Source: Pseudomonas sp. NCCP-436 (GTDB lineage Bacteria; Pseudomonadota; Gammaproteobacteria; Pseudomonadales; Pseudomonadaceae). From it: 64,000 bases of DNA. Both the position numbers and the translations under genes were made by a program. This document shows, piece by piece, positions 1 through 9,628 of the stretch. The notes beneath the pieces were generated by a model. It was not told where the DNA came from and made no database searches. It saw nothing but the letters and a program-made list of their open reading frames with translations. Each line of letters opens with the position of its first letter. The stretch's first letter is position 1. The stretch covers positions 62,001 through 126,000 of the forward strand of contig NZ_BPLZ01000008.1 in assembly GCF_019656335.1 (NCBI RefSeq), given 5' to 3'.

Positions 1-1122
1 TACTACAACATGTTCTTCCACACCACCCATCCGGCCGTTGTGGAATTGTCGGAAACCCTGTTCAGCCTGCTGCCTGGTCACTACAGCCACGCGATTTATA
101 CCAACTCCGGCTCCGAATCCAACGAAGTGCTGATCCGCACCGTACGCCGCTACTGGCAAATTCTCGGCAAGCCCGAGAAGAAGGTCATGATCGGGCGCTG
201 GAACGGCTACCACGGCTCCACTCTGGCTGCTACCGCGCTGGGCGGTATGCAGTTCATGCACGAGATGGGCGGCCTGATTCCGGACGTGGCCCATATCGAC
301 GAGCCATACTGGTACGCCCACGGTGGCGACCTGACCCCGGAAGAGTTCGGCCGCCGCTGTGCCCAGCAGCTTGAGGACAAGATCCTCGAGCTGGGCGCCG
401 ACAAGGTCGCCGGCTTTATTGCCGAGCCGTTCCAGGGCGCGGGTGGCATGATCTTCCCGCCGGAGAGCTACTGGCCGGAAATTCAGCGTATCTGCCGCAA
501 GTACGATGTCCTGCTGTGTGCTGACGAGGTTATCGGTGGCTTCGGCCGTACCGGTGAATGGTTCGCTCACCAGCACTTTGGTTTTGAGCCGGACACCCTG
601 TCCATCGCCAAGGGCCTGACCTCCGGCTACGTACCCATGGGTGGCCTAGTACTGAGCAAACGCATTGCCGACGTACTGGTTGAGAAGGGCGGTGTGTTTG
701 CCCATGGCCTGACCTACTCTGGCCACCCGGTGGCGGCTGCTGTGGCGCTGGCCAATATCAAGGCGCTGCGTGACGAGGGTGTGGTCAGCCAGGTCAAGGA
801 GCAGACTGGCCCCTACCTGCAGCAGTGCCTGCGCGAGGTCTTTGGCAATCACCCGTTGATCGGCGATATCCAGGGCGCCGGCTTCGTGGCAGCGCTGCAA
901 TTTGCCGAGGACAAAGCTACCCGCAAGCGCTTTGCCAATGAGAACGATCTGGCCTGGCGTTGCCGTACCATCGGCTTCGAAGAGGGTGTGATCATTCGCT
1001 CCACCCTGGGCCGCATGATCATGGCGCCGGCACTGGTGGCTACCCGCAGCGAGCTGGACGAGCTGGTGGAAAAGACCAAGCGTGCTATCGACCGCACCGC
1101 TATGGAAATCGGCGTGCTCTAA
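1..1122 (+). CDS. Class III (omega) aminotransferase, 5' end outside window
   Basis: PLP-dependent fold-type I aminotransferase of the SpuC / beta-alanine:pyruvate type; it probably moves an amino group from a diamine or omega-amino acid to pyruvate. The reading frame is open from base 1 (YYN before the first Met at 10), so the N-terminus lies upstream. Visible family marks are TNSGSESNE (PLP phosphate site), GYHGST, the Asp-Glu of DEVIGGFGRTG and the Schiff-base lysine in SIAKGLTSGY. A strong hairpin follows the stop codon. The substrate cannot be fixed from sequence; the LysR gene downstream on the opposite strand may be its regulator. Confidence 0.85.
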   Translation, partial: YYNMFFHTTHPAVVELSETLFSLLPGHYSHAIYTNSGSESNEVLIRTVRRYWQILGKPEKKVMIGRWNGYHGSTLAATALGGMQFMHEMGGLIPDVAHIDEPYWYAHGGDLTPEEFGRRCAQQLEDKILELGADKVAGFIAEPFQGAGGMIFPPESYWPEIQRICRKYDVLLCADEVIGGFGRTGEWFAHQHFGFEPDTLSIAKGLTSGYVPMGGLVLSKRIADVLVEKGGVFAHGLTYSGHPVAAAVALANIKALRDEGVVSQVKEQTGPYLQQCLREVFGNHPLIGDIQGAGFVAALQFAEDKATRKRFANENDLAWRCRTIGFEEGVIIRSTLGRMIMAPALVATRSELDELVEKTKRAIDRTAMEIGVL

Positions 1123-1135
1123 GCCTGCCTGCAGC

Positions 1136-1171
1136 AAGCAAACAGCCGCGCTTTGTCGCGGCTGTTTGCTT
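1136..1171 (+). terminator. Rho-independent-type terminator after the aminotransferase
   Basis: Perfect 15-bp inverted repeat (arms 1136-1150 and 1157-1171) with a 6-base loop, GC-rich at the loop side and A/T-rich at the base. It starts 13 bases after the stop codon. Its symmetry means it could also serve the convergent LysR gene. Confidence 0.8.
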
Positions 1172-1252
1172 TCCGTCGCTGGTGCAGGGGCGGCGGCAAG
1201 CACGCAGGAGTCCCGTCCCCGGGACTAAGCTCTGCTAAGGGCCCTGTTTCGG

Positions 1253-2173
1253 TCAGCCCTGACGGGCCTCGATGGCCGACAACTGCTCCTTGCAGTAGTC
1301 GATGAATAGCTGAGCCGGCTTGGTCAACTGCGACCGTTTGAGCCAGGCTGCCACCAGTCCGGAGCTGCTGACATCTTCGGCGATGTCCACCATCACCACT
1401 TTCTTGCCGTCATAGGTGCATTCCGAATGCGGGCGGGTGACCAGCAGGGAGAAGCCAAAGCCCTGGCCAACCATGCCGCGCACCATCTCGATGGACGGTG
1501 AGCTGAAGACAATGTTTGGCGTCAGTCCCAGCTCTTCAAACAGGCTGACGAAATAGGTGCGGCTAGGCAGAACATCGAGCAGGATCATCGGCTCCAGGCA
1601 CAGGTCACGTAACGACACCTGCGCCTGTCGCGCGAATCGATGGTTCTCCGGTAGCAGGGCATAGGGTCGCTGGGGCTGCATCAACGGCTCGGTCTCGATG
1701 GTGGCGTCCAGATCATGCTCGTAGAAGATGGTCAGGTCGAAACGTCCGGCGGTCAGGCCCTGCACCAGTTCCTGTTGCTCACCGTCGCGGATACGGATTT
1801 TTACGCCGGGATACAGCTCGGTAAAACCGGCAATCAGTCGTGGCAGGTAGAGTGGAGCAACCGTTTCGAAGCAGCCGATGTCAATCTGCCCGGCCACTAC
1901 ATCGTTGTTGGCCAGAGCGTTCTGCTCGAATTCGCGGGCCATACGCAGCAGTTCCTGAGCCTTTTTGTAGAAGCGTGCGCCGGCAGGGGTCAGTGACACT
2001 CCCTGGGCGTGATGGCGTATGAACAGCTGCAGATCGAAGCTGTCCTCCAGGCTTTTGATTGCCGTGGATATCGACGGCTGGGCGATATACAGCTTTCGTG
2101 AGGCTTCAGCCACGCTGCCGCATTCCACGGTGGTGACGAAGTACTTGAGCTGGCGCAAGGTGTAGCTGGCCAT
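1253..2173 (-). CDS. LysR-family transcriptional regulator
   Basis: 306 aa. The N-terminal winged helix (about residues 1-62, LRQLKYFVTTVECGSVAEAS followed by QPSISTAIKSLE) is the standard LysR DNA-binding domain. The rest is a periplasmic-binding-protein-like effector domain. It is convergent with the aminotransferase and divergent from the hut operon, with a 367-bp gap to hutI. It may control the aminotransferase; a role in hut is less likely because the operon has its own HutC. The effector is unknown. Confidence 0.85.
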   Translation of the reverse strand: MASYTLRQLKYFVTTVECGSVAEASRKLYIAQPSISTAIKSLEDSFDLQLFIRHHAQGVSLTPAGARFYKKAQELLRMAREFEQNALANNDVVAGQIDIGCFETVAPLYLPRLIAGFTELYPGVKIRIRDGEQQELVQGLTAGRFDLTIFYEHDLDATIETEPLMQPQRPYALLPENHRFARQAQVSLRDLCLEPMILLDVLPSRTYFVSLFEELGLTPNIVFSSPSIEMVRGMVGQGFGFSLLVTRPHSECTYDGKKVVMVDIAEDVSSSGLVAAWLKRSQLTKPAQLFIDYCKEQLSAIEARQG

Positions 2174-2372
2174 GGCGGGGTCTCGTTCGCGAATTTGAAA
2201 GCAATTGTTTTAGCGAAAACGCCTGACGGCGCGATACCACCATACCGCAAGGGCACTCGATAGCCGCCCAGTTTTTCTCTAAGCCCTAAACATATATTGG
2301 CTGCTCTGCAGACCTTCCGGTTCGCAGCGAGCGTTGAGCGGAGTAGTCGTGCTCACGGTGAATGCCAATAAA

Positions 2373-2382
2373 TGTATATACA
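2373..2382. promoter_or_regulatory. Upstream HutC-type operator candidate
   Basis: Perfect palindrome TGTATATACA, identical to the one at 2511-2520 on the hutI promoter. HutC, a GntR-family repressor, is known to bind TGTA-N2-TACA sites in Pseudomonas. Lying 138 bp upstream of the second copy, it could support looping or control a leftward promoter. Binding is inferred from the motif only. Confidence 0.6.
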
Positions 2383-2484
2383 TGACGTGAAGCGCTCTCA
2401 TGTCGCGTCCGATGCCGCTTTGTATCCGCTCAGGCCGGAAATGTAGTGAGCTATGTGGGAGGCTGTGGGATTGCCGGACAGTGC

Positions 2485-2520
2485 TTGACGCAGATTGTTT
2501 TGGATCATAATGTATATACA
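2485..2520 (+). promoter_or_regulatory. hutI promoter with overlapping HutC operator
   Basis: TTGACG (2485-2490) makes a good -35 box. A -10 fits either CATAAT (2506-2511) or TAATGT (2508-2513). The palindrome TGTATATACA (2511-2520) overlaps the downstream edge of the -10, where a repressor would block RNA polymerase. The hutC gene closing the operon supplies the expected repressor; urocanate is the known inducer in this family. Confidence 0.65.
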
Positions 2521-2540
2521 AATATCGGGCGGAGTATGTC

Positions 2541-3758
2541 ATGCCGAGTGAATCGATGCCGAAGCAGCTGTGGCGCCAGGTCCGGGTTTTCGATGGCCTG
2601 AAGCAGCTGGACGAGGAAATGGCTGTGCTGGTGGCAGGAGGGCGCATCGCTGGCTTGTGGCCGGAGAAGGACTTCGATGACTCCAGTGTGCCGGATGCTG
2701 TCGAAGCCGGGCGCGGTGGCGTAATGACGCCGGGACTGGTGGACTGCCATACCCATCTGGTTTATGCCGGCAATCGCGCAGGCGAGTTCGAGCAGCGCCT
2801 GGAGGGCGTCAGCTACGAGGAAATCGCCCGTGCCGGCGGTGGCATCATCAGTAGCGTGCGAGCGACCCGTGCCGCCAGCGAGGATGACCTGATCGCTGCC
2901 AGCCTGCCGCGTCTTGATGCGCTGCTGGCCGATGGTGTGACCACGGTAGAAATCAAGTCCGGCTACGGCCTGAGTGTCGAAAGCGAGCTGAAGATGCTGC
3001 GCGTGGCCCGTCGTCTTGGCGAACTGCGTCCGGTGCGCGTACTCACCACGCTGCTCGGTGCCCATGCCCTGCCGCCGGAGTACGCGGGGCGTGCCGACGA
3101 CTACATCAGTCTGATCTGTGAGGAGATGATCCCGGCTGCTGTTGCCGGGAACCTGGCCGATGCGGTGGACGTGTTCTGCGAGGGCATCGCCTTCTCCCCA
3201 GCGCAGTGTCAGCGAGTATTCGAAGCCGCCAAGACTTACGGTCTGGCGATCAAGGCCCATGCCGAGCAGCTTTCCAACCTCGGTGGCAGCGCCCTGGCCG
3301 CGCGTTACGGTGCGCTGTCCGCCGATCATGTCGAATACCTGGATGAAGCCGGCGTACGCGCCATGGCCGAGGCCGGTACGGTCGCCGTGCTGCTGCCCGG
3401 CGCCTTCCATGTGCTGCGCGAAACCCAGTTGCCGCCTATCGAACTGCTGCGCCAGTACGGCGTACCCATGGCCGTGGCCAGCGACGCCAACCCCGGCACC
3501 TCGCCGATCTGCATGCCGACGCTAATGGCCAACCTGGCCTGCACCCTGTTCCGTCTGACCCCGCGCGAAGCCCTGGCCGGCATGACCGCCCATGGTGCGC
3601 GTGCCCTCGGTCTGCCCGAACTGGGCCGCATCGCCGTTGGTGCCCCGGCTGATATGTGTCTGTGGGATATCCAGCAGCCGGCTGAACTGGCATATGCCGT
3701 GCAGGCCGGGCGCCTGCGTCAGCGCGTGTTCAACGGGGAGGTGACCCATGCCTGCTGA
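2541..3758 (+). CDS. hutI: Imidazolonepropionase
   Basis: 405 aa, normal length. HutI hydrolyses 4-imidazolone-5-propanoate to N-formimidoyl-L-glutamate, step 3 of histidine degradation, in the cytosol. It is a metal-dependent amidohydrolase: the metal-binding pair appears in [10 protein letters not shown] (about residues 71-80), then [15 protein letters not shown] and the late [10 protein letters not shown] motif with its aspartate. The ATG at 2541 is the first gene after the HutC-controlled promoter. The 3' end overlaps hutG by 11 bases, so the two are translationally coupled. Confidence 0.96.
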   Translation: MPSESMPKQLWRQVRVFDGLKQLDEEMAVLVAGGRIAGLWPEKDFDDSSVPDAVEAGRGGVMTPGLVDCHTHLVYAGNRAGEFEQRLEGVSYEEIARAGGGIISSVRATRAASEDDLIAASLPRLDALLADGVTTVEIKSGYGLSVESELKMLRVARRLGELRPVRVLTTLLGAHALPPEYAGRADDYISLICEEMIPAAVAGNLADAVDVFCEGIAFSPAQCQRVFEAAKTYGLAIKAHAEQLSNLGGSALAARYGALSADHVEYLDEAGVRAMAEAGTVAVLLPGAFHVLRETQLPPIELLRQYGVPMAVASDANPGTSPICMPTLMANLACTLFRLTPREALAGMTAHGARALGLPELGRIAVGAPADMCLWDIQQPAELAYAVQAGRLRQRVFNGEVTHAC

Positions 3759-4686
3759 TCGTTTTTCCCTGGAGGTCTGGCAGGGGCGCATTGACCCGGA
3801 GCCGGACAGCCCACGCTGGCACCAGCGCATCCGGCCGCTGGCCGAGGCGCGCCAGCCAGGGCTGGTTCTGCTGGGCTTTGCCTGCGACGAGGGTGTGCGC
3901 CGCAATCACGGTAGGGTCGGTGCTGCCGGTGGCCCGCTGGTGTTGCGCAAGGCGCTGGCCAACCTGGCCTGGCATCGCAGCGCTGAGGTTTTCGATGCCG
4001 GTGATGTGGTTTGCGCCGATGGTGATCTGGAAGCGGCCCAGGCCCGGCTGAGCGACAACGTGCGTGACCTGCTGAACGCCGGTCATCAGGTGATGGTGCT
4101 CGGAGGGGGCCATGAAGTGGCTTTCGGCAGTTGGTCCGGCCTGGCCGGGCATATGGAGAACCAGACCAGCACTCCAAGGATCGGTATCGTCAACTTCGAT
4201 GCGCATTTCGACCTTCGCGATCCGGTCAATGTGCACTCTTCCGGCACGCCCTTCGCCCAGATCGCCGAGCAATGCGCTGCCCGTGCCTGGCCATTCCGCT
4301 ATGCCTGCCTGGGGATCAGCCGCGCCAGCAACACTCGGGCCCTGTTTGCTCGTGCCGCCGAGCTGGGCGTACTGGTGCGCGAGGACCGGGAGATCAGCGA
4401 GTCCACCCTGGCCAGCATCGCCGCCGAGCTGGAAGGCTTTGCCGCCGACTGCGATGTCATACATCTGAGTTTCGACATCGATGTGCTACCGGCTTGCGAA
4501 GCTCCCGGCGTCAGCGCCCCTGCAGCACGCGGAGTGCGTCTGGAGCTGCTGGAGCCCCTGCTGGAGCGACTCAAGGCCAGCGGCAAGATTCGCTTGGTCG
4601 ACTTCGCCGAACTCAACCCCGAGTATGACATCGACAATCGCACTGCCAGGGCGGCGGCGCGGCTGATTCATCTGCTCAGCCTTTGA
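3748..4686 (+). CDS. hutG: Formimidoylglutamase, arginase family
   Basis: 312 aa ureohydrolase. Predicted to split N-formimidoyl-L-glutamate into glutamate and formamide. The manganese ligands of the arginase/agmatinase family are visible in GGGHE, NFDAHFD and SFDIDVLP. This is the four-step enzyme, unlike the HutF deiminase plus N-formylglutamate deformylase used in the five-step route of P. putida and P. fluorescens; neither of those genes is in this operon. It overlaps hutI by 11 bases and is followed by an 87-base gap holding a tiny open frame. Confidence 0.92.
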   Translation: MPADRFSLEVWQGRIDPEPDSPRWHQRIRPLAEARQPGLVLLGFACDEGVRRNHGRVGAAGGPLVLRKALANLAWHRSAEVFDAGDVVCADGDLEAAQARLSDNVRDLLNAGHQVMVLGGGHEVAFGSWSGLAGHMENQTSTPRIGIVNFDAHFDLRDPVNVHSSGTPFAQIAEQCAARAWPFRYACLGISRASNTRALFARAAELGVLVREDREISESTLASIAAELEGFAADCDVIHLSFDIDVLPACEAPGVSAPAARGVRLELLEPLLERLKASGKIRLVDFAELNPEYDIDNRTARAAARLIHLLSL

Positions 4687-4733
4687 GGCTGTAACAACGC
4701 TTTCCCGACAACAACAACGACGAGGAAATCACG

Positions 4734-4781
4734 ATGTTTACTGCTACCTGCCAGAGCGGCCAGGAGCCGCGCCATGTCTGA
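4734..4781 (+). CDS. 15-codon leader ORF overlapping the transporter start
   Basis: ATG at 4734 is preceded by a good ribosome-binding site (GAGGA, 4722-4726) and runs 15 codons (MFTATCQSGQEPRHV) to a TGA ending at 4781. It overlaps the ATG of the next gene (4774) by 8 bases in another frame. A tiny translated leader of this shape commonly couples translation to the following gene. It has only one His codon, so a histidine attenuator is unlikely. Whether the peptide matters is unknown. Confidence 0.4.
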   Translation: MFTATCQSGQEPRHV

Positions 4782-6099
4782 GCCCATCTGCCTGAACGCC
4801 GGCCTGTCACGACCGCGTGCGCTGGCGCGCCTGATCATCTACAGCCTTATCGGGCTAGTGCTGTTCTTCGTGCCTTTCGACATCGCCGGCCGTTCGACCA
4901 TCCTTCTTGACCATGCCGCCAGCGCTCTGCAACAGCATGCGCGACCGGCGGTGATCGGCCTGGCGCTGCTGTTCATGCTCTGGGGTGCGCTGGCGCCCTG
5001 GCTCGACGGTAGCTGGCGCAGAAGCGCGACCCACCGGGTATTCAGCGTGCTCAAGGTGGCCGGCCTGCTGATCGGCGTGGCCTACCTGCTGCACCTCGGC
5101 CCGGACGCGCTGTTCCAGCCGGACATGCTGCCGTTTTTGTTCGACAAGCTGGTGCTGAGCCTGGCACTGATCGTGCCGCTGGGCTCGTTGGCGCTGGTGT
5201 TCCTGATCGGCTTCGGCCTGCTGGAGTTGATCGGCGTGCTGATGCAGCCGGTGATGCGGCCGATCTGGCGTACCCCGGGCAAGTCGGCCATCGACGCTGT
5301 GGCCTCCTTCGTCGGCAGCTACTCGGTGGGCCTGCTGATCACCGACCGCATGTACCAGCAGGGCCACTACAGCGTGCGCGAAGCGGCGATCATCGCTACC
5401 GGCTTCTCCACCGTGTCCGCGCCGTTCATGGTGATCATCGCCAAGACCCTTGGCCTGATGGAACAGTGGAATCTGTACTTCTGGGGCGCCATGGCGGTGA
5501 CCTTCGCCGTCACCGCCATCAGCGCGCGCATCTATCCGTTGTCGCGGATGCCCTCGGAAGCCACTCCCGAGCCGGCTCTGCAGCCCGGTGAAAGCCGTCT
5601 GGGCAGCGCGTGGCGCGCCGGCATGCAGCAGGCCAGCGTCGCCCCCTCGCTGGGCTCGGCGCTGCGCGAAACCTTCGCCGATGGCCTGCGCATGACCTCC
5701 GCGATCCTGCCGAGCATTCTCGCCGTCGGCCTGCTCGGCTTGCTGGCCGCCAAGTACACCCCGCTGTTCGACACCCTCGGCGTGCTGCTCTACCCGCTGA
5801 CCTGGCTGTTCGGCCTGGAAGAACCCATGCAGGTGGCCCGCGCCATTTCCGCCGGCCTGGCGGAGATGTTCCTGCCGGCGATGCTGCTCAAGGACGCCGA
5901 CGTGCTGGTGAAGTTCGTCACCGCCATCGTCTCGGTCAGCAGCGTGCTGTTCCTCTCCGCCTCGATTCCCTGCGTGCTGGCCACGCGGATCCCGCTGAGC
6001 CTTGGCCAACTGCTGCTGATCTGGCTGCAGCGGACTCTGCTCAGCCTGCTGTTGGCCATCCCCCTGGCCTATCTCGCGCAATTTCTCGGCTGGCTCTAG
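4774..6099 (+). CDS. YjiH-family membrane protein (Gate domains), probable transporter
   Basis: 441 aa polytopic membrane protein with around ten hydrophobic segments. It resembles the YjiH / nucleoside-recognition (Gate) domain family: an N-terminal half ending in a GSYSVGLLITDRMYQQ stretch, a hydrophilic loop (about residues 260-300), then a second Gate-like half. Its place between hutG and hutU suggests it moves histidine, urocanate or a pathway product such as formamide or glutamate; that is inference from context. ATG 4774 has AGGAG at 4762-4766. No classical HutT permease or hut ABC genes are present. Confidence 0.8.
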   Translation: MSEPICLNAGLSRPRALARLIIYSLIGLVLFFVPFDIAGRSTILLDHAASALQQHARPAVIGLALLFMLWGALAPWLDGSWRRSATHRVFSVLKVAGLLIGVAYLLHLGPDALFQPDMLPFLFDKLVLSLALIVPLGSLALVFLIGFGLLELIGVLMQPVMRPIWRTPGKSAIDAVASFVGSYSVGLLITDRMYQQGHYSVREAAIIATGFSTVSAPFMVIIAKTLGLMEQWNLYFWGAMAVTFAVTAISARIYPLSRMPSEATPEPALQPGESRLGSAWRAGMQQASVAPSLGSALRETFADGLRMTSAILPSILAVGLLGLLAAKYTPLFDTLGVLLYPLTWLFGLEEPMQVARAISAGLAEMFLPAMLLKDADVLVKFVTAIVSVSSVLFLSASIPCVLATRIPLSLGQLLLIWLQRTLLSLLLAIPLAYLAQFLGWL

Positions 6100-6135
6100 G
6101 CCGCCATTCATCCGAACTTCACAGGAGCCTGCAAC

Positions 6136-7800
6136 ATGACCATCAAGTTCCGCGATATCGAAATCCGTGCTCCGCGCGGCACCCAGCTGAACGCCAAGAG
6201 CTGGCTGACCGAGGCGCCGCTGCGCATGCTGATGAACAACCTCGACCCGGACGTTGCCGAGAACCCCAGGGAACTGGTGGTCTACGGTGGCATCGGTCGC
6301 GCCGCGCGCAACTGGGAGTGCTACGACAAGATCGTCGAGACCCTCAAGGAACTGAACGACGATGAGACCCTGCTGGTGCAGTCCGGCAAGCCGGTCGGTG
6401 TGTTTCGCACACACCGTGACGCGCCGCGGGTGCTGATCGCCAACTCCAACCTGGTGCCGCACTGGGCCAACTGGGAACACTTCAACGAGCTGGACGCCAA
6501 GGGCCTGGCCATGTATGGCCAGATGACCGCCGGCAGCTGGATCTACATCGGCAGCCAGGGCATCGTCCAGGGCACCTACGAGACCTTCGTCGAAGCCGGC
6601 CGCCAGCACTACGGCGGTAACCTGACCGGCCGCTGGGTACTCACCGCCGGCCTCGGCGGCATGGGCGGCGCCCAGCCGCTGGCCGCCACCCTGGCCGGTG
6701 CCTGCTCGCTGAACATCGAGTGCCAGCAGTCGAGCATCGACTTCCGCCTGCGGACCCGCTATGTCGACGAGCAGGCCACTGATCTGGACGACGCCCTGGC
6801 ACGCATCGCCAAGTACACCCGCGAAGGCAAGGCCATCTCCATCGCCCTGCACGGCAACGCCGCCGAGATTCTGCCGGAACTGGTGCGCCGCGGCGTGCGT
6901 CCGGACATGGTCACCGACCAGACTAGTGCCCATGACCCGCTCAACGGCTATCTGCCGATCGGCTGGACCTGGGAGCAGTACCGCGACCGTGCGCAGACCG
7001 ACCCCGCAGCCGTGGTCAAGGCCGCCAAGCAGTCGATGGCCGTGCACGTGCAGGCCATGCTCGACTTCCAGAGGATGGGCGTGCCGACCTTCGACTACGG
7101 TAACAACATCCGCCAGATGGCCAAGGAAGAGGGCGTGGAAAATGCCTTCGATTTCCCCGGCTTCGTCCCGGCCTACATCCGCCCGTTGTTCTGCCGCGGC
7201 ATCGGCCCGTTCCGCTGGGCGGCGCTGTCCGGCGACCCCGAGGACATCTACAAGACCGACGCCAAGGTCAAGGAACTGATCCCGGACGACGCCCACCTGC
7301 ACCGCTGGCTGGACATGGCCCGCGAGCGCATCAGCTTCCAGGGCCTGCCGGCGCGTATCTGCTGGGTCGGTTTGGGCCTGCGCGCCAAGCTCGGCCTGGC
7401 CTTCAACGAAATGGTGCGTTCGGGTGAACTGAGCGCGCCGGTGGTGATCGGCCGTGACCACCTCGACTCCGGCTCGGTTGCCAGCCCCAACCGCGAGACC
7501 GAGGCGATGGCCGACGGCTCCGATGCCGTGTCCGACTGGCCGTTGCTCAACGCCCTGCTCAACACCGCCAGCGGCGCCACCTGGGTCTCGCTGCACCATG
7601 GTGGCGGCGTGGGGATGGGCTTCTCCCAGCACTCGGGTGTGGTGATTGTCTGTGACGGTACTGACGAGGCGGCTGCACGCATCGCCCGCGTGCTGACCAA
7701 CGACCCGGGCACCGGGGTGATGCGTCACGCCGACGCCGGCTACCAGATCGCCGTCGACTGCGCCCGTGAGCAGGGTCTGAAACTGCCGATGATCGGCTGA
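6136..7800 (+). CDS. hutU: Urocanate hydratase
   Basis: 554 aa, usual size. Converts urocanate to 4-imidazolone-5-propanoate using tightly bound NAD+ as an electrophile. The glycine-rich [13 protein letters not shown] stretch and the C-terminal [17 protein letters not shown] region are hallmarks of the family. The ATG is preceded by an AGGAG site. It is separated from hutH by 116 bases that include a 24-bp palindrome. Confidence 0.97.
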   Translation: MTIKFRDIEIRAPRGTQLNAKSWLTEAPLRMLMNNLDPDVAENPRELVVYGGIGRAARNWECYDKIVETLKELNDDETLLVQSGKPVGVFRTHRDAPRVLIANSNLVPHWANWEHFNELDAKGLAMYGQMTAGSWIYIGSQGIVQGTYETFVEAGRQHYGGNLTGRWVLTAGLGGMGGAQPLAATLAGACSLNIECQQSSIDFRLRTRYVDEQATDLDDALARIAKYTREGKAISIALHGNAAEILPELVRRGVRPDMVTDQTSAHDPLNGYLPIGWTWEQYRDRAQTDPAAVVKAAKQSMAVHVQAMLDFQRMGVPTFDYGNNIRQMAKEEGVENAFDFPGFVPAYIRPLFCRGIGPFRWAALSGDPEDIYKTDAKVKELIPDDAHLHRWLDMARERISFQGLPARICWVGLGLRAKLGLAFNEMVRSGELSAPVVIGRDHLDSGSVASPNRETEAMADGSDAVSDWPLLNALLNTASGATWVSLHHGGGVGMGFSQHSGVVIVCDGTDEAAARIARVLTNDPGTGVMRHADAGYQIAVDCAREQGLKLPMIG

Positions 7801-7805
7801 GCGTC

Positions 7806-7829
7806 CGGGCAGGAAGCGCTTCCTGCCCG
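7806..7829. repeat. 24-bp perfect palindrome between hutU and hutH
   Basis: Two 12-base arms (first arm CGGGCAGGAAGC) with no spacer, starting 5 bases after the hutU stop. In RNA it would fold into a strong hairpin. There is no T-run, so a stabilising or attenuating intercistronic element is more likely than a full terminator. Confidence 0.6.
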
Positions 7830-7916
7830 ACCATTTACCGTTACCCGGGCCCGGCCGTTTGCGTCATCATCCGGCCAGGCCTGTGAGCCCCGAACAAGCC
7901 CGTGGAAGGACACTCG

Positions 7917-9452
7917 ATGAACATCCTGAATCTGAAACCCGGCCAGCTGACCCTGGCCGACCTGCGCGCAGCCTACCAGGCTCCCGTGCAACTGACCCTG
8001 GACGCCAGCGCCTATCCGGCGATCGAGGCCAGTGTCGCCTGCGTCGAGAACATCATTGCCGAAGGCCGCACGGCTTACGGCATCAACACCGGCTTCGGCC
8101 TGCTGGCGTCGACCCGCATCGCCAGCGATGATCTGGAAAAGCTGCAGCGCTCGCTGGTGCTGTCCCATGCCGCCGGTATCGGCGAGGCGCTGAGTGACGC
8201 CATGGTGCGTCTGATCATGCTGCTGAAGATCAACAGTCTGGCGCGCGGCTTCTCCGGCATCCGCCGCAAGGTGATCGAGGCGCTGATCGCCCTGGTCAAT
8301 GCCGAGGTCTATCCGCACATTCCGCTGAAGGGCTCGGTCGGCGCGTCCGGCGATCTGGCACCGCTGGCGCACATGTCGCTGGTGCTGCTGGGTGAGAGCC
8401 AGGCGCGGCACAAGGGCCAGTGGCTGCCGGCGAATGAGGCGCTGGCGATTGCCGGCCTGGAGCCGATGACCCTGGCCGCCAAGGAGGGCCTGGCTCTGCT
8501 CAACGGCACCCAGGTATCCACCGCCTATGCCCTGCGCGGGCTGTTCGAGGCCGAGGATCTGTACGCCGCCGCCAGCGTCTGCGGTGCGCTGAGCGTTGAG
8601 GCGCTGCTGGGTTCGCGCTCGCCGTTCGATGCGCGCATTCACGCCGCCCGTGGCCAGCGTGGGCAGATCGATGCGGCCGCCGCCTTCCGTCATCTGCTCG
8701 GCGACAGCAGCGAGATCGGCCGCTCCCACGCCGCCTGCGACAAGGTGCAGGACCCGTATTCGCTGCGTTGCCAGCCGCAGGTGATGGGCGCCTGCCTGAC
8801 CCAGCTGCGCCAGGCCGCCGAGGTGCTGCAGATCGAGGCCAACGCCGTGTCCGACAACCCGCTGGTGTTCGCCGCCGAAGGCGAGGTGATTTCCGGCGGC
8901 AACTTCCACGCCGAGCCGGTGGCCATGGCCGCTGACAATATCGCTCTGGCCATCGCCGAAATCGGTTCGCTTTCCGAGCGACGCATCTCGCTGATGATGG
9001 ACAAGCACATGTCGCAGCTGCCGCCGTTCCTGGTGGCCAATGGCGGGGTCAACTCCGGCTTCATGATCGCTCAGGTCACCGCCGCAGCCCTGGCCAGCGA
9101 CAACAAGGCGCTGGCCCACCCGCACAGCGTCGACAGCCTGCCCACCTCGGCCAACCAGGAAGACCACGTGTCGATGGCACCGAACGCCGGCAAGCGCCTG
9201 TGGGACATGGCCGAGAACACTCGCGGCATCCTCGCCGTCGAGTGGCTTGGTGCCTGTCAGGGGCTGGACTTCCGTGAGGGACTCAAGAGCACGCCGCTGC
9301 TGGAGCAGGCGCGCCAGGCGCTGCGCGCGCGGGTGCCGTACTACGTCGAGGACCGCTTCTTCGCTCCGGACATCGCCGAAGCCAACGAACTGCTGGCCGA
9401 ACGCGTGCTGACCCCGCTGCTGCCGTCCGGGCTGCTGCCGTCGCTGAGCTGA
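7917..9452 (+). CDS. hutH: Histidine ammonia-lyase
   Basis: 511 aa from the ATG at 7917, chosen because GAAGGA (7905-7910) is correctly spaced; an in-frame GTG at 7902 would put that ribosome-binding site inside the gene. First pathway step: elimination of ammonia from L-histidine to give urocanate. The Ala143-Ser144-Gly145 triad in [11 protein letters not shown] forms the MIO cofactor. YGINTGFG and the [12 protein letters not shown] region are also diagnostic. Confidence 0.96.
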   Translation: MNILNLKPGQLTLADLRAAYQAPVQLTLDASAYPAIEASVACVENIIAEGRTAYGINTGFGLLASTRIASDDLEKLQRSLVLSHAAGIGEALSDAMVRLIMLLKINSLARGFSGIRRKVIEALIALVNAEVYPHIPLKGSVGASGDLAPLAHMSLVLLGESQARHKGQWLPANEALAIAGLEPMTLAAKEGLALLNGTQVSTAYALRGLFEAEDLYAAASVCGALSVEALLGSRSPFDARIHAARGQRGQIDAAAAFRHLLGDSSEIGRSHAACDKVQDPYSLRCQPQVMGACLTQLRQAAEVLQIEANAVSDNPLVFAAEGEVISGGNFHAEPVAMAADNIALAIAEIGSLSERRISLMMDKHMSQLPPFLVANGGVNSGFMIAQVTAAALASDNKALAHPHSVDSLPTSANQEDHVSMAPNAGKRLWDMAENTRGILAVEWLGACQGLDFREGLKSTPLLEQARQALRARVPYYVEDRFFAPDIAEANELLAERVLTPLLPSGLLPSLS

Positions 9453-9492
9453 GGTAGGCTGCTGCCTCTCCCGCGCGTGGGAGAGGTAGCGG

Positions 9493-9566
9493 GTAGGGTG
9501 GAAAACGCCGTAGGCTTTTCCACCTGTTGGCGCCGGTGTAAATCGCTGCGCGGATTTCCACCCTAC
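9493..9566. repeat. Intergenic inverted-repeat element (hutH-hutC)
   Basis: Exact 12-bp inverted repeats GTAGGGTGGAAA (9493-9504) and its complement (9555-9566) bound a 74-bp segment. It lies between hutH and hutC, where a dispersed non-coding element would do no harm. I infer a dispersed intergenic repeat of the host genome; other copies would prove it. Confidence 0.5.
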
Positions 9567-9628
9567 GGATGTATCCGCGGTTTTCTCCGCTATCATCCGT
9601 CGCGACCGGGCCATTCCAAGGAGCTTCC

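Noticed and set aside
4855..7728. 957-aa open frame on the minus strand
   Set aside because: It runs antisense to the transporter and hutU in the frame opposite G/C third positions; composition (His/Gln/Gly/Arg/Ala-rich) is that of a shadow frame.
7902..7916. GTG start for hutH at 7902
   Set aside because: It would place the good GAAGGA ribosome site inside the gene; the ATG at 7917 is preferred.
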